Source: an uncultured Armatimonadota bacterium (GTDB lineage Bacteria > Armatimonadota > Fimbriimonadia > Fimbriimonadales > Fimbriimonadaceae). From it: DNA of 64,000 nt. How positions within the stretch are numbered: position 1 is the stretch's first letter; each line of letters opens with the position of its first letter. The notes beneath the pieces were generated by a model. That model made no database searches, was not told the origin of the DNA, and saw only the letters and a list, made by a program, of their open reading frames with translations. The DNA is taken from positions 62,001 through 126,000 of the forward strand of contig CAIVDU010000010.1 in the NCBI GenBank assembly GCA_903904815.1, read 5' to 3'. The position numbers were made by a program, and so were the translations under genes. Positions 8,905-17,620 of the stretch are shown piece by piece.

Positions 8905-10239
8905 ATGGATTCAAAAACACTCGATCAGATGATCGGCAACTCTCGACGGAAGGCACTGGTTGGCGGATGTGCTATTGTGCTCGCGATTTCAGGGCAGGCG
9001 GCTTCGGCATCAACCTACTACATTGCAAACAACGGAAGCGATTCCAATGCAGGAACGCTCGCCAAACCTTTCGCAAGCTTCAGCGCGGCGACGCTGAAGA
9101 TGGTTCCTGGGGACACCTTGTACGTTCGTGGAGGTCTGTATAACTTAACTGCTAGACAGATCGTTCGTGGCAACGGTTCTGCTTCAAGTTATCAGAACAT
9201 CCTCGCCTATCCTGGTGAAACTCCAGTTTTCGATGCTGCAAAAGTCGGCGCTGGCAACGATGCATTTACAGTTCAAGGGCAGTACATTAACTTCGGTGGA
9301 TTTGAAATCAAGAACAGTCCGAAGAACGGACTCGTGGTATGGGGAGGTCAACATATGACCATCCAAAACTGCTCACTGCACGACTGTCAACAGAGTGGCT
9401 TTCTGGCGATGTATAGCACCAACTGGACCGTGAATGACATCACGGTCACTGGATGTAGTGTATACAACACTTGTATGATGAATGCTCCAGCTGCTCGCGG
9501 CACGGCGACCAGTTGGTCTTCGGCGATGAGTTTTCTGCTGGCATCCAACATAAAGGCGAAGAATAACGTTGTCTTTAACAACTACGGTGAAGGGATCGAC
9601 TTCAATCGCTGCCAAAACAGCACGATGAATCACAATACGATCTACGACAATTACAGCGTCAACGCTTATCTCGACAATGGTATCAGTTGCGATGTATCCA
9701 ACAATCTGATCTACAGCACGGGCAACACGAAGTTCTTCAGAAACGGATTAGCTGCGTCCGGCATTCAGTGTGCTATCGAGCCTTCAAGCTATTCTGGCGC
9801 GATCGGCTTGACCAACTGCACGATTCAATACAATTATGTAGTGAACACCGGATCAGGATTCTGCTACGGTAACTACGGCCTTGGTGGTGGCATGAAAAAC
9901 TGCTTGGTGCAGTTCAATACGTTTTACAAGGCGTCCGGTTGTATGCTGTCCCTTGCTGCGGACAAAGGACACGCGAATAATACGTTTACCAACAACATTT
10001 GGTGCCAGGCCAATAGCGGTAGCATGGTTTACAATGGTGCTACCACCGGTGTCAATTTTTCACAAAACTGCTGGTATGGCGGCCTGAGTGAGAAGTCTTA
10101 CGCCGGAGCCGGAGATATTAAATCGGATCCTCGATTCTACACACCCGGCGTCTACAACACTACGGGGTACCGTCTGCTACCCGGCTCACCTTGCCTAAAC
10201 AAGAACATGGGAGCTGCTGTCACAGCAATCAGCCCTTAG
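8905..10239 (+). CDS. secreted right-handed parallel beta-helix protein (paralogue A)
   Basis: Secreted protein of 444 residues with an N-terminal signal (KALVGGCAIVLAISGQAASAS). After it comes a DUF1565-type opening (TYYIANNGSDSNAGTLAKPF) and then a right-handed parallel beta-helix of short Asn-rich turns. Such folds are usual in polysaccharide lyases, epimerases and adhesins. The ATG at 8905 is preferred because GGAGG lies at 8894-8898; an in-frame start exists at 8836. It shares three motifs with the three neighbouring paralogues: EGIDFNR, DNYSVNAYLDN, and an R-x-G-x-x-A-x-GIQ-x-A-x-E block. It is closest to the convergent paralogue at 10273-11640. No established lyase catalytic motif was recognised, so the enzyme activity is open. 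Confidence 0.85.
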   Translation: MDSKTLDQMIGNSRRKALVGGCAIVLAISGQAASASTYYIANNGSDSNAGTLAKPFASFSAATLKMVPGDTLYVRGGLYNLTARQIVRGNGSASSYQNILAYPGETPVFDAAKVGAGNDAFTVQGQYINFGGFEIKNSPKNGLVVWGGQHMTIQNCSLHDCQQSGFLAMYSTNWTVNDITVTGCSVYNTCMMNAPAARGTATSWSSAMSFLLASNIKAKNNVVFNNYGEGIDFNRCQNSTMNHNTIYDNYSVNAYLDNGISCDVSNNLIYSTGNTKFFRNGLAASGIQCAIEPSSYSGAIGLTNCTIQYNYVVNTGSGFCYGNYGLGGGMKNCLVQFNTFYKASGCMLSLAADKGHANNTFTNNIWCQANSGSMVYNGATTGVNFSQNCWYGGLSEKSYAGAGDIKSDPRFYTPGVYNTTGYRLLPGSPCLNKNMGAAVTAISP

Positions 10240-10262
10240 AATTAAACTCCTTCAAACGTTCG

Positions 10263-10295
10263 ATGGGAGACTCTATGAGTCTCCCATTTTTTTTT
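10263..10295 (+). terminator. intrinsic terminator, overlapping the 3' end of the convergent gene
   Basis: Perfect 11-bp stem ATGGGAGACTC (10263-10273) and GAGTCTCCCAT (10277-10287) around a TAT loop, with T continuing to 10295. It terminates the + strand beta-helix gene. The same bases encode the last residues (EKKMGDS) and stop of the opposite-strand paralogue. That strand has no T tract after the stem, so it is a one-way terminator. Confidence 0.9.
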
Positions 10296-11640
10296 CGTCA
10301 GGTCTTGCATCGGGAACAGGTGGTATTTCATAAGAAATTCGCCGTGCGCCAAGTTCTCTGCCATATGCGGACTTCTTACGCGAGATTCGAAGCATCTGGG
10401 GTCGTCGCTTGTCTCCAACTGACAATTGAGGATCTTTGATGACATCACCCTTTCCTCGGAGCGCCGAAGCGTCTCCACCGAACCACATGTTGTGGTCGGC
10501 GTGCAGATCTCGAATGCCCGGGGTGTCGGTCATCTGATGACCGTTTTTTTGAACCATGACGTTGTTTCGGAATGCTAGCCCGGAATGACTCGGGTCGTCC
10601 GGAATGTGAACGAGCGCTTGAGTCGCGCCTATCACCGTATTATTCTCAACCGTCAGGTCCTGGACTCCTCCCCCCAATCCGTACTTCCCATACGAGATCC
10701 CGTAGCGGCAATTGGTGACCATGTTGTCCGCAATTCGTATGCGGTGCAGGCCAATGGTCGGAAAGTTTAGTGTGTGGGGTTCGATGGCCACTTGAATTCC
10801 CGATGCAGGCTGGCCATCCCGGAAGAATTTTCGATTGTCTGTACAGTACGACAGATTTCCCAAGATGGCACAGTCCACGCCGTTGTCGAGATAGAGGTTA
10901 ACGCTGTAGTTGTCAAAGACTCGATTCGCCTGCATTGAGCTATTCATGCAACGATCAAAATCAATGCCTTCACCATAGTTATCGTCTACCGTGCAACTGT
11001 AGACCTTGAAATCGACGGCACCGTTCGCAAAGATCGCGGGAGGCCAAAGGTTCTTCGGGTTAGCGGGGAAATTGACGAGAGCTGTGTGGTAGACCTGACA
11101 ATGATCGATGGTCACGTCATTGACAATGAACGGTTGCGTGTACGTGCCTAACACTCCCGATTCAACGCAATCGTGAATAATGCAGTCTTTGATGCGAATT
11201 TTCGATCCACCCCAAACGACAATTCCATTCTTCCGAGAATTGTAGACCTCCAAACCAGATAGGCTGAGACCAGTTCCGCTGATTGTCACGGCATCTACCT
11301 TCCCCTGAATTCCCGAGGCATCAAATTCTGGATGCTCCGACTCGTATGGGATAAATCGTATCGGAATCGCCCCATTTCGTGCCTTGAGAGTTTGGCGCTG
11401 AGTCCACCGATAGACCCCGCCCCTCATACAGACTGTGTCACCTGGCATTGCCCGACGAGAAGCTTCGGTGAGTGAGGCGAGTGGGGCGTTGATTGATCCG
11501 CCGTTATGGTCGTCACCTGATGGAGACACATAATAGGTTGAAGCTCCCACCGACGCATAGCAACCGAAAAGTACGGCTCCGACTGCAAAGCCGGCACAAT
11601 GTTTTGTAATGATATTGCTGGATAATGTCGATCGTGACAC
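10273..11640 (-). CDS. secreted right-handed parallel beta-helix protein (paralogue B)
   Basis: Beta-helix protein of 455 residues. I chose the GTG at 11640 because AGGAGAG lies 5 nt upstream and the resulting length matches the paralogues (444-457); the open frame runs up to 11754. The signal peptide region is KHCAGFAVGAVLFGCYASVGAS. It is followed by TYYVSPSGDDHNGGSINAPL and beta-helix turns. Conserved family motifs are present: EGIDFDR, DNYSVNLYLDN, FFRDGQPASGIQVAIEP and YGKYGLGGG. The last ~50 residues are Arg/Lys-rich and unlike the paralogues. The final codons lie inside the terminator of the convergent gene. Function unknown; likely acts on or binds extracellular polysaccharide. Confidence 0.85.
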   Translation of the reverse strand: MSRSTLSSNIITKHCAGFAVGAVLFGCYASVGASTYYVSPSGDDHNGGSINAPLASLTEASRRAMPGDTVCMRGGVYRWTQRQTLKARNGAIPIRFIPYESEHPEFDASGIQGKVDAVTISGTGLSLSGLEVYNSRKNGIVVWGGSKIRIKDCIIHDCVESGVLGTYTQPFIVNDVTIDHCQVYHTALVNFPANPKNLWPPAIFANGAVDFKVYSCTVDDNYGEGIDFDRCMNSSMQANRVFDNYSVNLYLDNGVDCAILGNLSYCTDNRKFFRDGQPASGIQVAIEPHTLNFPTIGLHRIRIADNMVTNCRYGISYGKYGLGGGVQDLTVENNTVIGATQALVHIPDDPSHSGLAFRNNVMVQKNGHQMTDTPGIRDLHADHNMWFGGDASALRGKGDVIKDPQLSVGDKRRPQMLRISRKKSAYGRELGARRISYEIPPVPDARPDEKKMGDS

Positions 11641-11858
11641 GTCATCTCTCCTGTCTAAACGCCTTACGTGGGAATCCTCAATGACTACCCGTGCCGCAGA
11701 TACCAGTATTTGGACGGTCAAGCGTGCGCGTGAGTTCCCTTGAAACGGCAGCACGTAAAACTTGACGCGTCCCCTCTCGAAGACCTAGGTTCGTCACGAG
11801 AAAAGGCACATGAGGCCGAATGCCATCACGTGCCTTGTAAGGATTCGGTTTAGGAGGT

Positions 11859-13232
11859 TTAGGGACCGTGTGACGTAGTCGAAACGGCGCCGATATCGTG
11901 GTTCGGTGAGCTCAGGTTTCCGAAGTAGTCAAAGCCCAGGAAGATATTCGTGGCCGCTCCAATACACGGAGAGGCAGGGGAGAGATTGTAAAGGGAGGGG
12001 GTTGTCGGAGAAGGATTGACCCAGCCTGGATCGGCGTAAATGTCGCCTGCAGCTTTGACGCTAGGGCTTATCCAGGCACCGAACCAGCAATTGCTTGAGA
12101 ATGTAATACCTGCTGCGCTTGGCATATAAACCATCGATGCCGTTCCAGCTTGCCGAAAAATGTTGTTAGCAAAGATCGTGTTTGTGGTGCCTGCATCCTG
12201 CGCCACAAAGAACAAACAGCCGAGAGTTCGGAAGAAGGTGTTGTTCACAACTGTAAAATTGCGTAGCCCTCCTCCAAGTCCGTATGAGTTGTAGGAGAAT
12301 CCCCCACCGCAATTCTTCACAATATTGGCTGCAATGAGGCAGTTCGCGCTGGGGTTGGGGATCGCTCCTGACGCTGCTTCGTTGGCTACTTGGATCCCGG
12401 CTGCCGGCAAACCGTTTCGGTAGAATTGAGTGCCCGAACTAGTGCAAAATATATAGTTTTGCGAAAAAGTAGAATTGGTTGTGTTATTGAGGTAAAGGTT
12501 AACGCTGAAGCTGTCCCATATCTGATTTTTCGTAACTAAGCAGCTGTCGGAACGAGTCGAAGTGATGCCTTCACCGAAGTTTGCGTAGACGTAGTTCGAA
12601 GATATTGTCGTATTCGTGGCGCCAACAAGATGGATTGCCGGATCCCAAGCCGCCCCAACCACACCTGTGGGGGAATTTTCCAGGCTATTGTTGTAGACCG
12701 TATTGTTAGAAATCGTGATGTGATCGACTCCACCTAACGTGCCAGCGGTTGCCTTGATCCCGCTCTTAAAGCTGTTGTAAACATGGCATCCGGTAATGGA
12801 ATCGTATGAGCCACCTGCAATGGCGATTCCGGCTCCTGGCGAGTTCTTGACATCGACTCTCACAACATTGACGTAGCTTCCCGTGATCCAAATTCCATCA
12901 GTCCCAATCGGGATGTTGGTTGCATCGATGGTTGCTAGAGAACCGGGTGCTGAGCTGATCGTGATCGGAGCAGTTGAAGTTCCACTACACATGACCCACT
13001 GCCCGTTTGTTAGTGTGTACGTTCCGCTCGACAAGTAAATGGTATCACCCGGCTGGGCAACCTTACATGCCGCTTGCAGAGTGGCAAGTGGAGCGGATAC
13101 CGACCCAGGATTTGAATCGCTCGCAACGACAGTAGGCGCCACGAAATACGTCGTAGCACTGGCCGAAGAGCCGATTAGAGAGGTGAGGCCAAGCAGCCCC
13201 ATACGACACAAAGTTTTCACACACATTTTCAA
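11859..13232 (-). CDS. secreted right-handed parallel beta-helix protein (paralogue C)
   Basis: Beta-helix protein of 457 residues. The first codon is TTG at 13232 with GGAGG 11 nt upstream; an ATG at 13226 is the alternative. A signal peptide (MGLLGLTSLIGSSASA) precedes TTYFVAPTVVASDSN. It is closest to paralogue D: both have CSGTS...PI-x-IS, GVWITGSYVN-type turns and NSYGLGGGLRNF-like segments. The family block EGITSTR, DSFSVNLYLNN and YRNGLPAAGIQVANE is intact. The C-terminus (SPASPCIGAATN) resembles the closing segment of many secreted beta-helix proteins. It is separated from paralogue B by 218 bp and may have its own promoter. Confidence 0.85.
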   Translation of the reverse strand: MKMCVKTLCRMGLLGLTSLIGSSASATTYFVAPTVVASDSNPGSVSAPLATLQAACKVAQPGDTIYLSSGTYTLTNGQWVMCSGTSTAPITISSAPGSLATIDATNIPIGTDGIWITGSYVNVVRVDVKNSPGAGIAIAGGSYDSITGCHVYNSFKSGIKATAGTLGGVDHITISNNTVYNNSLENSPTGVVGAAWDPAIHLVGATNTTISSNYVYANFGEGITSTRSDSCLVTKNQIWDSFSVNLYLNNTTNSTFSQNYIFCTSSGTQFYRNGLPAAGIQVANEAASGAIPNPSANCLIAANIVKNCGGGFSYNSYGLGGGLRNFTVVNNTFFRTLGCLFFVAQDAGTTNTIFANNIFRQAGTASMVYMPSAAGITFSSNCWFGAWISPSVKAAGDIYADPGWVNPSPTTPSLYNLSPASPCIGAATNIFLGFDYFGNLSSPNHDIGAVSTTSHGP

Positions 13233-13546
13233 CAGGAATCAAACCTCCAGACGGTCCAAGACTTATGGATCAACTTTGAGTGGTGACACTCTCACCTAAA
13301 CTCGCCGATTGGATCCAAATCTGAATCTCGCGCCCCAAAATCGAAGCACACAAGAGACTCATACGACCGCTAGGTAAAGTTACGGTATAGATTTGAATTT
13401 GTACAGTGTAAAAACAATTTCTTGCTGCTAGGATAGCAAGAAGCTCCCGTGCATAAAAGTACCAGTTAGTAAAATATTGTATGAACTCCATGTTAAACCT
13501 GCCGTTGATCTTGATCCATGGCAGGTTCGACATGTAACAGACGTCC
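13233..13546. other. 314-bp non-coding gap between beta-helix paralogues
   Basis: No gene with support; an antisense-side open frame of 108 codons has no family resemblance. The gap must hold the 5' untranslated region of the beta-helix gene starting at 13232, including its GGAGG at about 13244-13248 (minus strand). No T-tailed terminator for the upstream paralogue is visible. Confidence 0.45.
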
Positions 13547-14905
13547 TTATTGGGCACTAACGTAGCTTGACTGGATTGCGCCAATATCTGAACCAACAGC
13601 GATCGCCGACGGAAGACCTACTGTTGAGCCCGCATTTCTGCACGGTGAACCGGATGCCAAACTGAATTGGGTCTGAGTTCCAGGGCTCGTCGATTGGAAT
13701 CCGGGGTCTGAATAGACGTCACCTATGCCGCTCACCGACGGATTTACCCAAGCCCCGTACCAACAATTGTTCTTGAAGCTGATGCCACTTCCAGACGGCA
13801 TGTAGACGAGAGATGAACTCGTTTGGCGGAAGATGTTATTGGCAAAAAGAGTGTTTGTCGTACCGGAGTCTTGAGCAATGAAGAACATGCAACTCGCGGT
13901 GCCGTAAAACGTGTTGTTTGAAACCACGAAGTTTCTAAGTCCTCCACCAAGTTGGTAGTTGTTATAGCTAAAGCCTTGCCCAGTGTTGTATACAATGTTC
14001 GAACTGATTATGTCTCCGCTGGAGATATTTGTTGGTAAGGTGCCATAAGACTCGTTGCCTACCTGGATTCCGTTGGCTGGAAGACCGCTTCGGTAATAGG
14101 CGGTTGCGCCTGGGGTGCAAGAGATAACGTTTTTCGTCAGTGTAGAGTTCGTTACATTATCCAGGTACAGATTCACACTGTAACTGTCCGAAATTGAGTT
14201 AGACGTAACCACGCAGGAATCTGACCGGCATAGACCGATACCCTCAGCGAAATTGCAGGAAACACTGTTGTTTGCTACGGTCGAGTTGGTTGCGCAAAGG
14301 AGCTGAATTGCAGGAGTCCACGATCCTATCACTGGAACACCGGGGGCATTACAAAGATCGTTATGAAACACTGTGTTTCCTGATATTGTAATGTGGTTCG
14401 TAGCTCCAATTGTATATGAAAACGCCTTAATTCCTGTAATGAAGTTGTCGTGGGCGAAGCAACCGGTCACCGTGTCGTAGGCAGTGTTGTACAACGAAAT
14501 GCCGCTTCCATTCATGTACTCGACGTCAATATTTGAGAGATTGACGTAGCTGCCGGTGATCCATACCCCATCGCCAGTTGAGCTAGTGTGCGATCCGTCC
14601 AAGACGGCGCGTTCGTTAGGATACGACGAGATATTGATGGGAGACGAACTCGTTCCACTACACATAACTCCTTGTGTACCCGCGAGATAATATGTGCCAC
14701 CTCTAAGATAGATCGTATCACCTGGTGCCGCCTTTCGGCATGGGGTAGTCAAGGTAGCAAATGGTGCGTCTGCCGTTCCAGGGTTTGCGTCATTTCCATT
14801 GGTGCTCACATACCATGTCGTTGCGTTTGCCGCTGAGATCGAGAGCGATAGCATGGCGATTATTCCAAGGCGCGAAGCACCTTGTTTGTTGCAGACCGTG
14901 TTCAT
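13547..14905 (-). CDS. secreted right-handed parallel beta-helix protein (paralogue D)
   Basis: Beta-helix protein of 452 residues, ATG at 14905. The signal peptide is SRLGIIAMLSLSISAANA, and the mature part begins TTWYVSTNGNDANPGTADAPF, the DUF1565-like entry strand. The body consists of Asn/Ser/Thr-rich parallel beta-helix coils. It contains the family motifs EGIGLCR, DSYSVNLYLDN, YRSGLPANGIQVGNE and NNYQLGGGLRNF. It pairs with paralogue C as a recent duplicate. It is transcribed away from the exosortase gene, with a long shared intergenic region. No catalytic assignment is possible from sequence alone. Confidence 0.85.
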   Translation of the reverse strand: MNTVCNKQGASRLGIIAMLSLSISAANATTWYVSTNGNDANPGTADAPFATLTTPCRKAAPGDTIYLRGGTYYLAGTQGVMCSGTSSSPINISSYPNERAVLDGSHTSSTGDGVWITGSYVNLSNIDVEYMNGSGISLYNTAYDTVTGCFAHDNFITGIKAFSYTIGATNHITISGNTVFHNDLCNAPGVPVIGSWTPAIQLLCATNSTVANNSVSCNFAEGIGLCRSDSCVVTSNSISDSYSVNLYLDNVTNSTLTKNVISCTPGATAYYRSGLPANGIQVGNESYGTLPTNISSGDIISSNIVYNTGQGFSYNNYQLGGGLRNFVVSNNTFYGTASCMFFIAQDSGTTNTLFANNIFRQTSSSLVYMPSGSGISFKNNCWYGAWVNPSVSGIGDVYSDPGFQSTSPGTQTQFSLASGSPCRNAGSTVGLPSAIAVGSDIGAIQSSYVSAQ

Positions 14906-15678
14906 GCCTATTGATTTCCACGCTGCTGCTATCTTCTGGATTCGTTTTTTTAAAGTTGCTGCACGGTTCGCAATAGTGAATGGGCATACTAGCTGTACGC
15001 CGCAAGTACTTAGAGTGTAAATCGCTAATGTGGTAGCAAGTCCCTACGCCAGTAAGATTTCTACTGATAATTTAGTCAGTGAAATGGTCTACTGAATTCT
15101 GTTGAGGGTGTAATAGCGATTGCTTCCTCGAGGTCCGCTTAGGGTGAACAACCGAGGCGCGCGAAGATTCGGATATGAGTTACCGACTCCAGACTTTTCT
15201 CGACCCGCGAGGCTTGTCCTTGGAACGGTTGGCTTGAGCTGTCCGAAATGGGCCGACGTACAGCCGGATTTGGGTGTTCGTGGTTTCAAAGTTCAATCAG
15301 TGAGAGCTTCTCTTGGGTCTCAACCTGGACGCACTTTGCCGAGTAATACAATTGAGCGGGATATAGGGTCATCGCGATGAAGATCACGCAGGGGCGATAT
15401 AAGCGCCTTGAACGCCCTTTCCGGAGCGAACCGAGTTTCGCATCCTTGTTAGTCGAACGGTGAAGTGTCGTCGGTTTTCACCGCCCTTCAACCTTCGCTC
15501 TGGGCCTTTGGTGGTTTGACGACGTTTTATGTCCAAGGACACGGCCTCGGTTTGGCTCTGTCCCCGACTGCATTCTGGTTCAGATCATGCTCGGGAACGT
15601 TCGACTGGTCTGGTAATGTTTACGAGAAGGCGGCCCGATAATCTGTAGTGGTGTTTGGCGTAGAAATCGAGAGTGAGA
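14906..15678. other. 773-bp divergent intergenic region before the exosortase
   Basis: The longest gap in the window. It separates the divergent beta-helix and exosortase genes, so it must contain at least two promoters. Short frames exist (86 codons on + at 15120-15380, 66 codons on - at 15089-15289) with no recognisable homology, and I do not call them genes. No clear sigma70 pair or riboswitch core was recognised. It could be a decayed gene or a long regulatory leader. Confidence 0.4.
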
Positions 15679-16596
15679 ATGAGTGAAGCAGACAGCACGA
15701 TCAAAGATGTCCAGGTAGCCCTTGAGTCTGACTCGAAGCCGTCCCTGGGAATATCTACCGAGGATTTCCTTCGCGTGGTCAGATCTAAACTGTTTGCTCC
15801 GGCCGCGTTTGCGACGATTGCCTTGATGTTTGCCTTCTGGGGACTTCTACGCGAGGTTCCGGGGATATGGCTAAAGAACGAATACTATTCACACGGTTTC
15901 CTCGTCCCGCTCATATCAGGATATGTCGTCTACCGGTGGTGGCCGAGAATAGGCGATACAAAGGTCAAAAGCGCTCCGTGGGGCTTCATATTCATTCTAG
16001 TTTCACTATGTTTTGGGTATGTGGGCTTCTTAGCTGACACGGAGTCGGTTCAGTGCTGGGCCTTCATTTTTGCTTTCTGGAGCTCCATCCTGGTGGTCGC
16101 GGGCTGGGACTGGGCTAGAAAAGTGGCGCTACCGGTGGCATACCTTGGTTTCGCACTTCCTACCTTCGGAACCTTCATCGAGGAGTACACCAACCCGATG
16201 CAGATTATTTCCAGCAAAGTGGCCTTCGAAATTCTGACCCTTCTAGGTTTTCAGCCGATGCATGGAGATGCCACAACGGTCCTTTTGAATCACTACACGC
16301 TTGACGTGGCTGCGCCATGTAGTGGCTTAAAACTAATAGTGGCGCTCTCTTCGTTTGTCGTGTTCTTCATGATGATCGGAAACCTCAGGTGGTGGGCGAA
16401 CGTTTTGCTCGGATTAGTTTCATTGCCGCTAGCCGTCTTTATCAACAGTCTCCGGATTTCGCTTATCGGTGTTGTTGGCGAGCTTTATGGATCGGACGCA
16501 GGACACAAATTCCACGACTACAGTGGTTACTTGACTCTGATCTTGTGTTTCGTTTTGTTATTTCAATTTGTGAGGTTTCTCGGATGGAAGGATTGA
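15679..16596 (+). CDS. xrt: exosortase (exosortase/archaeosortase family transpeptidase)
   Basis: Polytopic membrane cysteine transpeptidase of 305 residues. Family members cleave PEP-CTERM-type tails and hand the protein on for surface attachment, normally alongside exopolysaccharide production. The predicted triad is visible: Cys214 in APCSG, Arg259 in NSLRI and His279 in KFHDYSG. The opening family motif NEYYSHGFLVPLI sits at ~68-79 and there are about eight hydrophobic segments. I use the ATG at 15679; a GTG two codons upstream (15673) is possible. The stop overlaps the epsI start by 13 nt, so the two are translationally linked. No protein in this window ends with a recognisable PEP-CTERM tail. 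Confidence 0.92.
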   Translation: MSEADSTIKDVQVALESDSKPSLGISTEDFLRVVRSKLFAPAAFATIALMFAFWGLLREVPGIWLKNEYYSHGFLVPLISGYVVYRWWPRIGDTKVKSAPWGFIFILVSLCFGYVGFLADTESVQCWAFIFAFWSSILVVAGWDWARKVALPVAYLGFALPTFGTFIEEYTNPMQIISSKVAFEILTLLGFQPMHGDATTVLLNHYTLDVAAPCSGLKLIVALSSFVVFFMMIGNLRWWANVLLGLVSLPLAVFINSLRISLIGVVGELYGSDAGHKFHDYSGYLTLILCFVLLFQFVRFLGWKD

Positions 16597-17243
16597 AGAA
16601 CAGACTCTACGTTGTTGGCGGAATACTTTTTGCCTTTGGAGTGACAATGGCGGCCTTGCCTAAGCCGAAATATGACCCCAAAACAGAGAAGTGGCTCGAG
16701 CAGAACGCACCTCAAACCGTGGCGGGATTCGCATATCAGCAAAGCTCGGATAATCCCCAACAGAGCTATCGCATGGATCAGTTGACATACGACACATTGA
16801 CCCCATATGGGATCGTTGCCAGAGTCTTTTCAAAAGGGTCCGAGGCGTACGACACAGTCCTCATTGCGGGAGCAAATGGCAAGACGTTTCACAATCCGAA
16901 GGTTTGTTTCACGGGTTCGGGTTTTCAGGTTCAGGACGGACACACCGTCCTCGTCCCCACGAGAACTCAGGGTATGGTGCCGATGTCCGTGGCTCGTTTA
17001 AATGGTAAGCCAGGCGAAGAAAGCATTACAGCTTTCTGTTATCGGACGCCTTTGGGTTTTCGGGCCTCAACGGTTGAGATTCGAAGGGACCTTATATTGT
17101 CAAAACTATTGCAGAAGCCTGATCTGCATGGGGTCTTCTATCGTTTTATACCCAGATCAGGAGTCGTCAACGAAAAGGACCTGCTCAAGTTCGCCGGAGA
17201 ATTCATTGACGCAGCGCATGAGTCAAGCAAGGGTTATTTCTGA
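16584..17243 (+). CDS. epsI: EpsI-family exosortase-associated protein
   Basis: Protein of 219 residues of the EpsI/DUF3485 family, which is either fused to or encoded next to exosortases in EPS clusters. It has one N-terminal membrane anchor (LYVVGGILFAFGVTMAAL) and a periplasmic domain. That domain shows the family block HNPKVCFTGSGFQV and, later, TAFCYRTPLG. The start ATG at 16584 lies inside the exosortase gene; the frame continues upstream to 16389 but that part only shadows the exosortase. Its exact biochemical role in the family is not settled; it is thought to help sorting or polymer processing. Confidence 0.88.
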   Translation: MEGLKNRLYVVGGILFAFGVTMAALPKPKYDPKTEKWLEQNAPQTVAGFAYQQSSDNPQQSYRMDQLTYDTLTPYGIVARVFSKGSEAYDTVLIAGANGKTFHNPKVCFTGSGFQVQDGHTVLVPTRTQGMVPMSVARLNGKPGEESITAFCYRTPLGFRASTVEIRRDLILSKLLQKPDLHGVFYRFIPRSGVVNEKDLLKFAGEFIDAAHESSKGYF

Positions 17244-17620
17244 ATCCAACGCGTCCAGTCGCGACCACGTACTGACGGCTGGACTCTAGCTGAGTCGGTG
17301 GGCCCGAAGGCTAGGTGTTGATTAACGGCGCTGCTTAGTGCCGTTTGCTCTCCTGGCAACGTTTGGCCGACGTAAGTCGTTCCGCGTTGTGATCAGCTCA
17401 TTGGGGTAAGGCAACTTTGCAATCGTGCATCAATTCGCCGCGATTGTGACAAGCGGATGGGCCCCAAGGAGCCTCCTTACACCAAAATGGGCCGTTACAA
17501 AAAACGGTAGATGCGGTGCATAAAAGAGCTTTGGGAGTTGGTGGCTTCAGTTGAGCCGGTCACTCAAGCGCTACTTGCGAACTGGACATTCCGCATTCGC
17601 CTCCTCCATAATTGAGCCAA
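17244..17620. other. 377-bp non-coding gap
   Basis: No gene seen. It contains a few small inverted repeats (for example AAGGAG/CTCCTT near 17475 and CCGTT/AACGG near 17500) but no T-tailed terminator and no clear promoter. It separates the exosortase pair from the UDP-sugar enzymes. Confidence 0.4.

Noticed and set aside
15120-15380. 86-codon open frame in the exosortase upstream region
   Set aside because: No family, no ribosome binding site, and overlapping opposite-strand frames of similar length.
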